DNA of 64,000 nt from Nocardiopsis_B mangrovi (GCF_042653925.1 NZ_JBHSFQ010000010.1:62001-126000); one strand, 5' to 3'; shown: positions 42,228-52,530, counted from the first letter of the stretch. The notes: generated from the letters alone by a model not told the origin. A program made the numbers and translations.

Positions 42228-43718
42228 TCAGCCGAGCGCGCGCAGCTGGTCGCCGAACCAGCGCTGCGGCGACACCGCAGTGGCCTTCTCGGCCAGGTGC
42301 GCGCCGCGTTCGCGGCGTTCCGCGTCGGGCATCTCCAGCGCGGTGTGCAGCGCCCGCGCGGTCTCGCTGACGTCGTAGGGGTTGACCAGCAGGGCGTGTG
42401 CGCCGAGTTCGTCGGCGGCCCCGGCCTCGGTCGACAGCACCAGGGCGCAGCCGTCGTCGGAGAGCACCGGCCCCTCCTTGGCGACCAGGTTCATGCCGTC
42501 GCGGATCGGGTTCACGAGCAGCACGTCGGCCAGCCGGTAGGCGGCCAGGGAGCGCGGGTAGTCGTCGTTGACCTCAAGGATCAGCGGAGTCCAGGAGTCG
42601 GTGCCGAACTCCTCGTTGATCTCCTTGGCCACCCGGAGCACCGATTCGGTGTACTCGCGGTACTCCGGGACGTCGCCCCGGCTGGGGTAGGCGAACGCGA
42701 GGTGGGTGACGCGCCCGTGCCATTCGGGGTGGTCGCGGAGCATCTCCCGGTAGGCGTCGAGGCCGCGGACGATGTTCTTGGACAGCTCGGTGCGGTCGAC
42801 CCGGACGATGAGCCGGCGGTCGCCGACTCTTTCGCGCAGCGCGGCGCGGCGCTCGGCGACGTCGTCGGCCGCGGCCCGCTCGCGCAGCCCGTCGGCGTCG
42901 GCGCCCAGGGGGTGCACGGCGACACCGATGACCCGGCTGCCGTACTCGACGGTGCGCTTGGCCCAGTCGACGTCGGCGCGCAGGAAGGTCTCGCAGCAGC
43001 GCAAGAAGGCATCGGCCCAGCGCCGGCTGAGGAAGCCCAGGTGGTCGGCGCCGAGCATGCCCTCCAGGAGTTCGCGTCCGATGTCGGCGGGCAGCATCCG
43101 GAAGTACTCCGGCGGCGCCCACGGGGTGTGCGAGAAGTGCGAGATGCGCAGGTCGGGGCGGCGGCCGCGGAGCATGCGGGGCACCAGGGCCAGGTGGTAG
43201 TCCTGCACGGCGACCCGGGCGTTGTCGGCGGAGCCGGTGAGCAGCCCCTCGGCGAACGCGGCGTTGTAGGCGCGGTAGTCGGCCCACTCGGCGCGGAAGC
43301 CGGCGCCGAAGCCGGGCTTGTTGGGGGTGTCGTAGAGCATGTGGTGGACGAACCACAGCGTGGAGTTGGCGACCGAGGTGTAGGCGTTGGCGAAGGTCGC
43401 CGGGGGGATGTCGAGCATCCGCACGCTGGTGCCGCCCACGTCGAACCCGGCCCGGTCGAGCCGGCCCTCGGGCGCGCGGGCGGCCGCCTGGCGGTCGGCG
43501 TCGGACAGGGCCGCGCACACCCAGAGCGTGTCGGCCTGGGCGGCGGCCGAGCTGAGGCCGGACACGAGCCCACCCCCGCCGCGCCGGTGGCGGAGCCCGC
43601 CGTCGTCGTCGATCGAAAAGGACACCGGTCCCCTGTTGGATGCGACGAGGATCTGTGCCTTGTCCACCTGATCGTCCACCTCTCGCACGATGTCCGGGCC
43701 GAGCTCCCATTTGACCAC
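42228..43718 (-). CDS. otsA: Trehalose-6-phosphate synthase
   Basis: 496 residues, GT20 family. ASNRGPVSF and GGGGLVSGL form the N-terminal donor site; VAVQDYHLALVPRMLR and FSHTPWAPPEYFRMLP the glucose-6-phosphate site; VDRTELSKNIVRGLDAY the nucleotide-binding motif; VNPIRDGMNLVAKE and LSTEAGAADELG the C-terminal donor motifs. It joins UDP-glucose (or GDP-glucose) and glucose-6-phosphate. It works with otsB at 38617. Confidence 0.95.
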   Translation of the reverse strand: MVKWELGPDIVREVDDQVDKAQILVASNRGPVSFSIDDDGGLRHRRGGGGLVSGLSSAAAQADTLWVCAALSDADRQAAARAPEGRLDRAGFDVGGTSVRMLDIPPATFANAYTSVANSTLWFVHHMLYDTPNKPGFGAGFRAEWADYRAYNAAFAEGLLTGSADNARVAVQDYHLALVPRMLRGRRPDLRISHFSHTPWAPPEYFRMLPADIGRELLEGMLGADHLGFLSRRWADAFLRCCETFLRADVDWAKRTVEYGSRVIGVAVHPLGADADGLRERAAADDVAERRAALRERVGDRRLIVRVDRTELSKNIVRGLDAYREMLRDHPEWHGRVTHLAFAYPSRGDVPEYREYTESVLRVAKEINEEFGTDSWTPLILEVNDDYPRSLAAYRLADVLLVNPIRDGMNLVAKEGPVLSDDGCALVLSTEAGAADELGAHALLVNPYDVSETARALHTALEMPDAERRERGAHLAEKATAVSPQRWFGDQLRALG

Positions 43719-44026
43719 CCGCCTCCGGCGCCGGGCGGGGCCGGGTGGGTGTACGGGAAGGTGTCATAGGTCTCGCCCGTCACAGTGGAACCCAAACCTG
43801 CCGAGATGTCCGCGCGTGTCCGCCCGGATACGGAGCCGGCGCCGCGGCGCGCATCCGGTGCGCCCCAGGGCGTCGCGCGCCCCGGACGGGCGTGCGGCGG
43901 CCCGGACGCGCCCGGGCGGCCGCGGCCCGCGCGCCGCCATCGCGGTCGCCCCCGGATGGCAGAGCCGGTGGGGAGTCGGTTACAGTGGCGAACGTATCCC
44001 GAGCGGATCACCGACAACTTCATATT
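43719..44026. other. Intergenic region otsA-thrC, upstream part
   Basis: 308 bases holding the divergent promoters of otsA and of the thrC leader. I see no gene and no strong promoter consensus. The riboswitch begins at its right end. Confidence 0.4.
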
Positions 44027-44166
44027 GCTCATCCAGAGGGGTGGAGGGAACGGCCCTGCGAAGCCCCGGCAACCATCTCGGCGTGCGATTCCGCGGAAAT
44101 TGCGGGGCGGCCGGGGCAGGTGCCAACTCCGTCCTGGAGCCAGATCGGCTCACAGGGAAGATGAGG
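44027..44166 (+). ncRNA. S-adenosylmethionine riboswitch (SAM-I/SAM-IV clan) controlling thrC
   Basis: The core is recognisable: AGGGGTGGAGGGAACGGCCC, then GCGAAGCCCCGGCAACC, a variable hairpin, and GGCAGGTGCCAACTCC. P1 forms between CTCATC (44028-44033) and GATGAG (44160-44165). The 3' P1 strand runs directly into the thrC ribosome site (GGGGAG, ending about ten bases before ATG 44180), so ligand-stabilised P1 should hinder translation. The extra 3' hairpin region suggests SAM-IV, but subclass is uncertain. Confidence 0.88.
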
Positions 44167-44179
44167 GGAGACGCCTCGC

Positions 44180-45445
44180 ATGGCGATGACCGCCACCGGC
44201 CCTGGTGCCACCACCGCCCGCCCTTTCGGCCCCGCAGTGGCCCTTTCCTGCCGCGAGTGCGGCGAGCGCTACGACCTCTCTCCGCGCTTCGCGTGTGAGT
44301 TCTGTTTCGGCCCCCTTGAGGTCGCCTACGAGTTCGGCGAGGTCAGCCACGCGTCCATCGCCGCCGGGCCCGCCAGCATCTGGCGCTACGCCGAACTGCT
44401 TCCGGTGCCCGCCAACGTCGCCGAGCTGCCCAACATGAACCCGGGCCTCACCCGCCTGGTCCGCGCCGACCGCCTCGCCGCCGAGCTCGGCATGCGCACG
44501 CTGCACGTCAAGGACGACTCCGGCAACCCCACCCACTCCTTCAAAGACCGTGTGGTGGCCATCGCCGTCGAGGCCGCCCGCACCTTCGGGTTCCGCACCC
44601 TGTCCTGCTCCTCCACCGGCAACCTCGCCGGGGCGGTCGGCGCCGCCGCGGCGCGCGCCGGCTTCGGCTCGTGCGTGTTCATCCCCGCCGGGCTGGAAGA
44701 GGGCAAGGTCATCATGGCGGCCGTCTACGGCGGCCGCGTGGTCGCCATCGACGGCAACTACGACGACGTCAACCGGTTCTGCTCGGAGCTGATCGGCGAC
44801 CCGGCCGGCGAGGACTGGGGGTTCGTCAACGTCAACCTCCGCCCCTACTACGGTGAGGGCTCCAAGACGCTGGCCTACGAGATCGCCGAGCAGCTCGGCT
44901 GGCGGCTGCCGGAGCAGATCATCATCCCGATCGCCTCGGGCTCCCAGCTCACCAAGATCGACAAGGGCTTCCAGGAGCTGATCCGGCTGGGCCTGGTCGA
45001 GGACCGGCCCTACAAGATCTTCGGTGCCCAGGCCACCGGCTGCTCGCCCGTCGCCCGCGCGTGGGAGGAGGGCCACGACGTCATCCAGCCGGTCAAGCCC
45101 GACACCATCGCGAAGTCGCTGGCCATCGGCAACCCGGCGGACGGCCCCTACGTGCTCGACATCTGCCGGCGCACCGGCGGCGCCGTCGCGCACGTCGGCG
45201 ACGCCGAGGTGGTCGACTCCATCGGGCTGCTGGCGCGCACCGAGGGCATCTTCGCCGAGACCGCGGGCGGGGTGACGACCGGCGTGCTGCGCAGGCTCCT
45301 CGCCGAGGGCGCCCTCGACCCCGCGGCCGAGACGGTCGTGCTCAACACCGGCGACGGCCTCAAGACGCTCAACGCGGTCGAGGCCGGGGTGACCGCCACC
45401 ATCAAGCCGTCCCTGAAGGCATTCAGGGACGCCGGGCTGCTCTGA
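44180..45445 (+). CDS. thrC: Threonine synthase
   Basis: 421 residues, a PLP enzyme that converts O-phosphohomoserine to threonine. An N-terminal zinc-ribbon-like segment (C24-R-E-C27, C39-E-F-C42) precedes the PLP site K122 in NPTHSFKDR. SCSSTGNLAGAVGAAAARAG holds the phosphate loop, and IASGSQLTKIDKGF the substrate site. It is preceded by a SAM riboswitch, which would tie threonine synthesis to the methionine/SAM branch competing for the same phosphohomoserine. It is followed by the sulfur-carrier gene. Confidence 0.95.
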   Translation: MAMTATGPGATTARPFGPAVALSCRECGERYDLSPRFACEFCFGPLEVAYEFGEVSHASIAAGPASIWRYAELLPVPANVAELPNMNPGLTRLVRADRLAAELGMRTLHVKDDSGNPTHSFKDRVVAIAVEAARTFGFRTLSCSSTGNLAGAVGAAAARAGFGSCVFIPAGLEEGKVIMAAVYGGRVVAIDGNYDDVNRFCSELIGDPAGEDWGFVNVNLRPYYGEGSKTLAYEIAEQLGWRLPEQIIIPIASGSQLTKIDKGFQELIRLGLVEDRPYKIFGAQATGCSPVARAWEEGHDVIQPVKPDTIAKSLAIGNPADGPYVLDICRRTGGAVAHVGDAEVVDSIGLLARTEGIFAETAGGVTTGVLRRLLAEGALDPAAETVVLNTGDGLKTLNAVEAGVTATIKPSLKAFRDAGLL

Positions 45446-45530
45446 CGCCGCCCCCGCGCCCTTTCCGGCCCGGTCCCGCCCCGTCCGGGCGGGCCGGCGC
45501 CCGTTCACGAAGACAAGGAGTCATGCGCTC

Positions 45531-45809
45531 ATGAGCGTCAGTGTTCGCGTCCCCACCATCCTGCGCACCTACACCAAGGACGCGGCCGAGGTGACCGCCG
45601 ATGGGGCCACCCTCCAGGACGTGCTGGACGACCTTGAGGCCGCCCACCCCGGTATCCGGGCGCGGATCCTCGACGACAGCGGGAAGATCCGCCGCTTCGT
45701 CAACGTCTACGTCGGCGACGAGGACGTCCGCTTCGCCGACGGCCTGGCCACCGCGGTCGCCGACGGCACCGAGGTCTCCATCATCCCGGCGGTCGCCGGC
45801 GGCTGCTGA
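45531..45809 (+). CDS. MoaD/ThiS-family sulfur carrier (CysO-like) with a Gly-Gly-Cys end
   Basis: 92 residues, ubiquitin-like fold (VSVRVPTILRTYTKDA, LQDVLDDLEAAHPG, RRFVNVYVGDEDVRF, GTEVSIIPAVAGGC). In CysO and MoaD the C-terminus is Gly-Gly, which becomes a thiocarboxylate. Here the chain continues by one Cys. Proteins such as QbsE end in GGC plus further residues and are trimmed by a JAMM protease, so a processing step is inferred. It sits 85 bases after thrC, probably co-transcribed, and should serve a PLP-type cysteine or sulfur-amino-acid pathway. Confidence 0.9.
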   Translation: MSVSVRVPTILRTYTKDAAEVTADGATLQDVLDDLEAAHPGIRARILDDSGKIRRFVNVYVGDEDVRFADGLATAVADGTEVSIIPAVAGGC

Positions 45810-45849
45810 GCCCCGCCCGGGCGGCGCCGGGGCGCGCCGCCGAACCCCC

Positions 45850-45885
45850 ACCCGCATCCCCCGGGCCCGTCCCGGGGGTGCGGGT
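45850..45885 (+). terminator. Terminator of thrC and the sulfur carrier
   Basis: A ~15-bp stem (45850-45865 with 45871-45885, one bulged base) with a 5-nt loop, then TTT. Confidence 0.75.
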
Positions 45886-45946
45886 TTCGGCTTCGGGGGC
45901 CGGGTTGACCTGCGGGTGATCACCCGGCGAATTCGGGCACAGGTCG

Positions 45947-45973
45947 TTTGCACTCGACCATGGAGAGTGCTAA
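45947..45973. promoter_or_regulatory. CIRCE operator, distal copy (one mismatch)
   Basis: TTTGCACTC, nine bases, GAGTGCTAA. It differs from the CIRCE consensus (TTAGCACTC-N9-GAGTGCTAA) at one position of the left arm. HrcA site. Confidence 0.85.
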
Positions 45974-45984
45974 AAATGGGAGCC

Positions 45985-46011
45985 TTAGCACTCTGAGATG
46001 AGGAGTGCTAA
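45985..46011. promoter_or_regulatory. CIRCE operator, proximal copy (perfect)
   Basis: TTAGCACTC, nine bases, GAGTGCTAA: an exact match to the HrcA-binding CIRCE element, 128 bases upstream of groEL. Two operators 11 bases apart suggest tight heat-shock repression. Confidence 0.95.
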
Positions 46012-46138
46012 CTCCGGATCGAGACGATGAGGCCGCGGTCTCCGGCAGACGGGTTGCCGGGGCGAGCCGGGGCCGTCCGTCGCGGGCATCGGCTCGTTCC
46101 CACGCGTACCAGCCCGGTCTCGGGAGGACAAGAAGTCT

Positions 46139-47764
<1,626 letters not shown>

Positions 47765-47821
47765 GCCCTCCTGTCGAGGTCTTCTGAGGTCCGGGTACGC
47801 GAACAGCAGCACCTGCGACGA

Positions 47822-47851
47822 CAAGGGCGGTCCCCTGCGGGGCCGCCCTTG
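47822..47851 (+). terminator. Terminator of groEL
   Basis: CAAGGGCGG (47822-47830) pairs with CCGCCCTTG (47843-47851), continued inward by CCCC/GGGG with one bulged base and a 3-nt loop. Confidence 0.8.
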
Positions 47852-48382
47852 CTCGTGTCCGCGGCCGGGCGCTCCTTTGCAGCGGGCCGGCGGGACGGCG
47901 GAGCGCCGCGGCGGTGCCGGTCCCGGGGCCCGCGCGTCACCGCGCCGACGCGGGCCGTTCTCCCGTGTGTCGGCTGCTTTTCTCGTATTCCCGCGCCCGC
48001 CATTCCGCCGTCCGCCTGATGCGGGCTACGCGAATGTGTCATTGGCCGCATGTCGAAGACGCATGGAACCGTTTCGGTGTTCCGTGCGTCGCACTGCTTT
48101 CCCCCGATGCCCTTTTTTCGGGATGTCACTGAGAGTGCTCTGAAGGGGTTGCGATACGGCAACGGAAACGCAACCGTACGGTGGCGCAGGCGCGCGAAAA
48201 CCTGAGGGTACAGGCATTGCCGCTCGGGAATCCCGAACGTGTTCGCAGCGTTACCGAAAATCTTCCCCCGGTCTGACCTGGACATAAACCTCATCCATGG
48301 GGCAAAATGTTCGAGCTGCGGATGCGTGCTGATACGTTCACTGATATCCCCATTCCCCGCTCCCCTCAATGGAGTTTTCCCG
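47852..48382. other. 530-bp intergenic region after groEL
   Basis: No convincing gene. From about 48000 it is less GC-rich than average. A palindrome TCGGGAATCCCGA at 48224-48236 and AT-rich blocks before 48383 probably belong to the promoter of the first lipoprotein gene. Confidence 0.4.
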
Positions 48383-48904
48383 ATGTCCAAGCCTTTTAAT
48401 GTCCGCATGCTGATCGGACTCGCCGCTGTCGGGGCCATGGTCTCCCTCAGCGGTTGCGGCGCCGCCCTCCAGGAGACGCTCGACGCGGCCGAGGACGTCC
48501 AGGCGTCCGCCGAGGCCGAGCTCGACGACCCCATGGCGGACGAAGCGGACACGGACGTCTTCGACATCTCGGTCGGCGACTGCCTCAACGACGCGACCGT
48601 CACCGACGAGGTCACCGAGGTGCCCACCATCGGGTGCGACCAGCCGCACGACTCGGAGGTCTACCACGAGTTCGAGTCGACCGCCTCGTCGTTCGACCAG
48701 GCCGCCATCGACACCGAGGCCGAAGAGGGCTGCCAGGCGGCCTTCGAGCCGTTCGTCGGAGCCTCGTGGGAGACCTCGGTGTTCTACTTCTCGTGGTACG
48801 CGCCCACCCAGGAGTCCTGGGACTCCGGCGACCGCGAGATCGACTGCCTCATCTACGAGGAGGGCGTCCAGAACACGGGCACCCTTGAGGGCTCCGGGCG
48901 CTAG
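48383..48904 (+). CDS. Septum-formation-family lipoprotein, paralogue 1
   Basis: 173 residues. Signal peptide with lipobox VSLSGCG (lipidated Cys near residue 24), an acidic Ala/Glu/Asp linker, then the septum-formation-type domain: DVFDISVGDCLND, VPTIGCDQPHDSEVYHEF, EEGCQAAFEPFVG, SWYAPTQESWDSGDREIDCL. Four conserved cysteines suggest two disulfides outside the membrane. Role unknown beyond the family name. Its close paralogue follows 163 bases downstream. Confidence 0.85.
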   Translation: MSKPFNVRMLIGLAAVGAMVSLSGCGAALQETLDAAEDVQASAEAELDDPMADEADTDVFDISVGDCLNDATVTDEVTEVPTIGCDQPHDSEVYHEFESTASSFDQAAIDTEAEEGCQAAFEPFVGASWETSVFYFSWYAPTQESWDSGDREIDCLIYEEGVQNTGTLEGSGR

Positions 48905-49067
48905 CCGTCGCCCGCTCGTGCAACCGCCTCTCCGCCCGTAGCGCGGAACAACGGAGTTCCGACCGATCCGGGCCGCCCCGCCCGGACCGTGGCGGGCCGC
49001 GGAGTTCCGCCCGGCCCCCGCAAACGGCCGACACAGGTGTCACATCACCAAGGATGGAGTGTTTCTG

Positions 49068-49625
49068 ATGTCCAAGTCTTTGACCGTCCGCACGCTGATC
49101 GGTCTCGCCGCCGTCGGCGCGACCGTGTCCCTCAGCGGGTGCGGCGCCCTGATCCAGCAGATCGCCGGCGGCGGTGCTCAGCCGGCCCCCGAGACCGAGT
49201 CGGCCCCCGCGGCGGAAGGCGGCGACACCGCCGCGCCCCCGGCCGAGGCGCCCGGAAGCGGTGAGGAGAACACCGACATCTTCGACCTGTCGGTCGGCGA
49301 CTGCGTCAACGACGGTGCCAGCACCGGCGAGGTCACCGAGATCCCGACGATCTCCTGCGCCGAGCCGCACGACTCCGAGGTCTACCACGAGATCCAGTCG
49401 ACCGCCTCGTCGTTCGACCAGACCGCCATCGACACCGAGGCCGAAGAGGGCTGCCAGGCGGCCTTCGAGTCCTTCGTCGGTATCGACTACGGCTCGTCCG
49501 TGCTGTACTTCTCGTGGTACGCGCCCACCCAGCAGTCCTGGGACTCCGGCGACCGCGAGATCGACTGCCTGATCTACGAGCCCGACGTGCAGACCACGGG
49601 CACCCTCGCCGGCGCCGCCCGCTAG
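49068..49625 (+). CDS. Septum-formation-family lipoprotein, paralogue 2
   Basis: 185 residues with lipobox VSLSGCG, a Pro/Ala/Glu linker longer than in paralogue 1, and a nearly identical C-terminal domain (DIFDLSVGDCVND, PTISCAEPHDSEVYHE, EEGCQAAFESFVG, SWYAPTQQSWDSGDREIDCL). The high identity points to a fairly recent tandem duplication. ATG 49068 with GGATGGAG upstream is preferred; an upstream start at 49059 is also possible. Confidence 0.85.
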   Translation: MSKSLTVRTLIGLAAVGATVSLSGCGALIQQIAGGGAQPAPETESAPAAEGGDTAAPPAEAPGSGEENTDIFDLSVGDCVNDGASTGEVTEIPTISCAEPHDSEVYHEIQSTASSFDQTAIDTEAEEGCQAAFESFVGIDYGSSVLYFSWYAPTQQSWDSGDREIDCLIYEPDVQTTGTLAGAAR

Positions 49626-49761
49626 CGACCGCCCCGCGCCCCTTCCCCTACCCACCCTCTCCGCGGAACCGCGGAACGCCGATGTGCCGACCGACCCGGG
49701 GTGCCCCGCCCGGTTCGGGAAGGCCGCGGAATTCCGGCCGCCACGTGGTGTTGATACAGGT

Positions 49762-50817
49762 GTGACCCTGCGATCGACACGCCTGTCCGTCCTCGACCGG
49801 TCCAGCGTCCGGGAGGGGCGGGACCACGCCGGCGCCCTGCGCGAGACCCTCACCTTCGCCGGTCAGGCCGAGTCCCTCGGCTACCACCGGTTCTGGGTGT
49901 CGGAGCACCACAGCGTCCCCGGTGTGGCGGGATCCGCGCCCGCCGTCCTGGCGGCGTCCCTCGCCGCGGCCACCCGCCGCATCCGCATCGGCACCGGCGG
50001 CGTGATGCTCCCCAACCACCGGCCCCTGATCGTGGCCGAGCAGTTCGGCGTCCTCGCCGCACTGCACCCCGGACGCATCGACATGGGCCTCGGCCGGTCG
50101 GTCGCCTTCACCGGCGGCATCCGGCGCGCACTGGGCACCGGGACCGAAGCGGCCGACGCCTTCCCCGCCCAGGTGGCCGAACTCCTCGGCTACTTCACCG
50201 GCGACCAGCGGGTCCACCCCGGTGTGCGCGCCATCCCCGGGGAAGGGCTCGACCCCGCCCCGTTCATCCTGGCCACGGGCGAGGGCTCCGCCTTCGCCGC
50301 CGACGCCGGCCTGCCGCTGGTGATCGCCCCCGTCCGCGGCACCGACGAGATGCTCCGGCTCATCGAGCGCTACCGCGCGCGCTTCCGGCCGTCGCCGTGG
50401 TCGGCCCGGCCCTATGTGGTGGTCTCCATGAACGTCGCCGTGGCCGCCACCCCCGATGCCGCCCGCATGCTGCTGGCGTCCGAGGCGTGGGCCAACGCCC
50501 ACGCCCGCACGCGCGGCGTCTTCCCGCCGTTGTCCCCGCCCGAGGAGGTGGCCGCGCGCGAGATGACGGCGCGCGAGCGCGACCGCTTCGACGAGGCGAT
50601 GCGGGGACACGTCCACGGCACGGAGGACCAGGTGTCCGCCGAACTCGACGCGCTCCTGGCCCGCTCCGCGGCCGATGAGATCCTCGTCACCCTCAGCGCC
50701 TTCGACCGGGGCCGCATGCTGGACTCCTACCGCCGGCTCGCCGGGATCGCCGGGCTGGGCGACGGCACGGGGTACCGCGCCGGCCTCCCCGGGACGGTCG
50801 GCCGCGCCGGACGCTGA
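49762..50817 (+). CDS. LLM-class flavin-dependent oxidoreductase (MsnO8-type)
   Basis: 351 residues, bacterial luciferase-like TIM barrel. It opens RLSVLDRSSVREGRDHAGAL, with FWVSEHHSVPGVAGSAP, RIRIGTGGVMLPNHRPLIVAEQF and GRIDMGLGRS as FMN/substrate motifs. LSVLDxSPxxxG at the start is the MsnO8 signature. The substrate is unknown. It starts at GTG 49762. Transcribed away from the Nudix gene. Confidence 0.88.
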   Translation: MTLRSTRLSVLDRSSVREGRDHAGALRETLTFAGQAESLGYHRFWVSEHHSVPGVAGSAPAVLAASLAAATRRIRIGTGGVMLPNHRPLIVAEQFGVLAALHPGRIDMGLGRSVAFTGGIRRALGTGTEAADAFPAQVAELLGYFTGDQRVHPGVRAIPGEGLDPAPFILATGEGSAFAADAGLPLVIAPVRGTDEMLRLIERYRARFRPSPWSARPYVVVSMNVAVAATPDAARMLLASEAWANAHARTRGVFPPLSPPEEVAAREMTARERDRFDEAMRGHVHGTEDQVSAELDALLARSAADEILVTLSAFDRGRMLDSYRRLAGIAGLGDGTGYRAGLPGTVGRAGR

Positions 50818-50855
50818 GCGCCCGCGCGGCGCACCGGCCGTCGGCCGGCGCGCGT

Positions 50856-51278
50856 TCAGTCGATACGGCCGTCGTCGCGCAGCAGGTCCAGGAGCCGCCG
50901 TACCGCGGGGGCGCAGCGCGGCCGATCGGCGGAACCCAGCCAGGCCAGCTCGGCGATCTCGCTGCGCGCCGCCGGCTCGCCGTCGTGCTCGGCGGTGAAG
51001 CAGGCCAGGCGCACCCGGGTGCCTTCGGGGTAGCCGTCGGCGGCCTCGTCGATCACCGCGTAGGGGGTGATGGTCGCGGGCCGCAGCGCCACGCCCACCT
51101 CCTCGGCCGCCTCACGGGCGACCGCCTCGGCGTCGCTCTCGCCGGGTTCGCGCTTGCCGCCGGGCAGGTAGAACAGCTCGCGCCCGCGGGTGCGGACGCA
51201 CAGCAGCCGGCGGTCGTTCAGCCGAACCCAGGCCAGGGCGTCGATCACCGGGGCGGGTGCGGCGGAGGAGGCGTTCAT
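50856..51278 (-). CDS. Nudix hydrolase
   Basis: 140 residues. The Nudix box is complete: GGKREPGESDAEAVAREAAEEVG (split here as GGKREPGES and REAAEEVG), with the catalytic glutamates. It cleaves a nucleoside diphosphate linked to an unknown group, possibly a housecleaning 8-oxo-dGTPase-like enzyme. The 3' flank overlaps nothing. It is 11 bases downstream of the R2-like oxidase gene and probably in its operon. Confidence 0.9.
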   Translation of the reverse strand: MNASSAAPAPVIDALAWVRLNDRRLLCVRTRGRELFYLPGGKREPGESDAEAVAREAAEEVGVALRPATITPYAVIDEAADGYPEGTRVRLACFTAEHDGEPAARSEIAELAWLGSADRPRCAPAVRRLLDLLRDDGRID

Positions 51279-51288
51279 GGGCGCAAGC

Positions 51289-52293
51289 CTAGCGCTCCCC
51301 CGTTCCGCCGCCGGCCTCGGCGAGTGCGGCCCGGTCTTCGGCGCCGAACCGCTCCTCCAGCTCCTCCGGGGACGCGTCCACGTCGATCCGCGCCACCGGC
51401 ACCCCGCGGGCCGTCTCGATGGCGCCGAGCCGGCGCATGGCCCGGTCGCTCGCGTACTTCAGCAGCTCTCCGTGGGGGATCTGGTACTGCCGCGCTTCGG
51501 GGTCGGTCAGCGGCTCGTCGTTGCGCTCCACGGTCGCCATGAGGTGCGGCATCAGCTCCTGCAACCGGTCGGAGATCACCGCCCAGTTGGCGTCGTCGGC
51601 CGCGACGTGGCGGCGGCAGGTGAACGTGCCCCACGCCATGTGGCGGCGCTCGTCGTCGCCGATGCGCTTGATGATCTCCCGCATGCCCGGGAAGATCCCG
51701 CGCACCGTGCAGATGTGGTTCCAGGCGTAGTAGCCGGTCAGGGCGAGGGACCCCTCGATGACGTGGTTGTAGGTGACCGAGGCGCGCACCTGGTTGCGGG
51801 GCCCGGGGTCGTCGTCGAGCGCCTTGAGGGAGGCGGGCAGCTCCTCGTAGAACAGCGCCCGGTAACCGGGGTTGCGGTCGAGGTGGGAGTGGAGGTCGGC
51901 GTCGACGCCCAGGGCGTCCAGCCAGAGCCGGAAGACCTGGACGTGCTTGGCCTCCTCGAACGCGAACTGGGTCAGGTACATCTCGTCGCCGATGCGCCCC
52001 TCGGCGGCCATGGCCCGGATGAACGGCTGGATGTCCTGGGTGACGGCCTCCTCGCCGGCCACGAACTGGGCGCAGAGGCGCAGGATGCGCTCGCGCACCT
52101 CCTCGCTCAGCCCGGCCCAGTCCTCGGCGTCGCGGGTCATGTCGATGTCCGCCGGGTCCCAGAAGCGGGCGTTGCCCTTGGCGAAGAGCCGCAGGGGGAA
52201 GGAGTCCCAGTCGAGACCCCCGGAGCGCAGGGAGTGGAAGCCGTCGCGGTGGGGGGAGGGGGAGGGGGCCGAAGGGCCGGGGGGAACTGGCAT
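51289..52293 (-). CDS. R2-like ligand-binding oxidase (Mn/Fe, R2lox)
   Basis: 334 residues, ferritin-like di-metal carboxylate protein related to ribonucleotide reductase R2. Ligands: Glu in VAGEEAVTQD, E and H in FAFEEAKHVQVF, Glu in NHVIEGSLAL, E and H in GDDERRHMAWG. The Val in EEAVTQ and Tyr in TGYYAW sit where R2lox makes its Tyr-Val ether cross-link. It also binds a long-chain fatty acid in known structures. ATG 52293 has GGAGGACGACG upstream. Homologous to the mycobacterial Rv0233 type. Its in vivo role is unknown. Confidence 0.88.
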   Translation of the reverse strand: MPVPPGPSAPSPSPHRDGFHSLRSGGLDWDSFPLRLFAKGNARFWDPADIDMTRDAEDWAGLSEEVRERILRLCAQFVAGEEAVTQDIQPFIRAMAAEGRIGDEMYLTQFAFEEAKHVQVFRLWLDALGVDADLHSHLDRNPGYRALFYEELPASLKALDDDPGPRNQVRASVTYNHVIEGSLALTGYYAWNHICTVRGIFPGMREIIKRIGDDERRHMAWGTFTCRRHVAADDANWAVISDRLQELMPHLMATVERNDEPLTDPEARQYQIPHGELLKYASDRAMRRLGAIETARGVPVARIDVDASPEELEERFGAEDRAALAEAGGGTGER

Positions 52294-52530
52294 CGTCGTC
52301 CTCCGTGTAGTCCGGGCCCCCATGATTTGACATTCCTCGCTCTCATGTAAAGCGGGTGCGGGATTTTTCCGCCCGGCCGCGCGACGCCGGTCGGCCGGCG
52401 CACGGCCGGGCGCCGCGGAGCGGTAACGTCGTGGTGCGCCCCGCCGCGGGACGCCTCCGACCACGGGGCTCCGCGCCGCCGCCGACCCCGCTCGGCCGCC
52501 CCGGGGTCCCGTTCCTCGAACCCCTCTGAC

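Noticed and set aside
41226..43769. 847-residue rightward open frame across GrpB and otsA
   Set aside because: Overlaps two recognisable genes in other frames; composition is typical of a GC-rich shadow.
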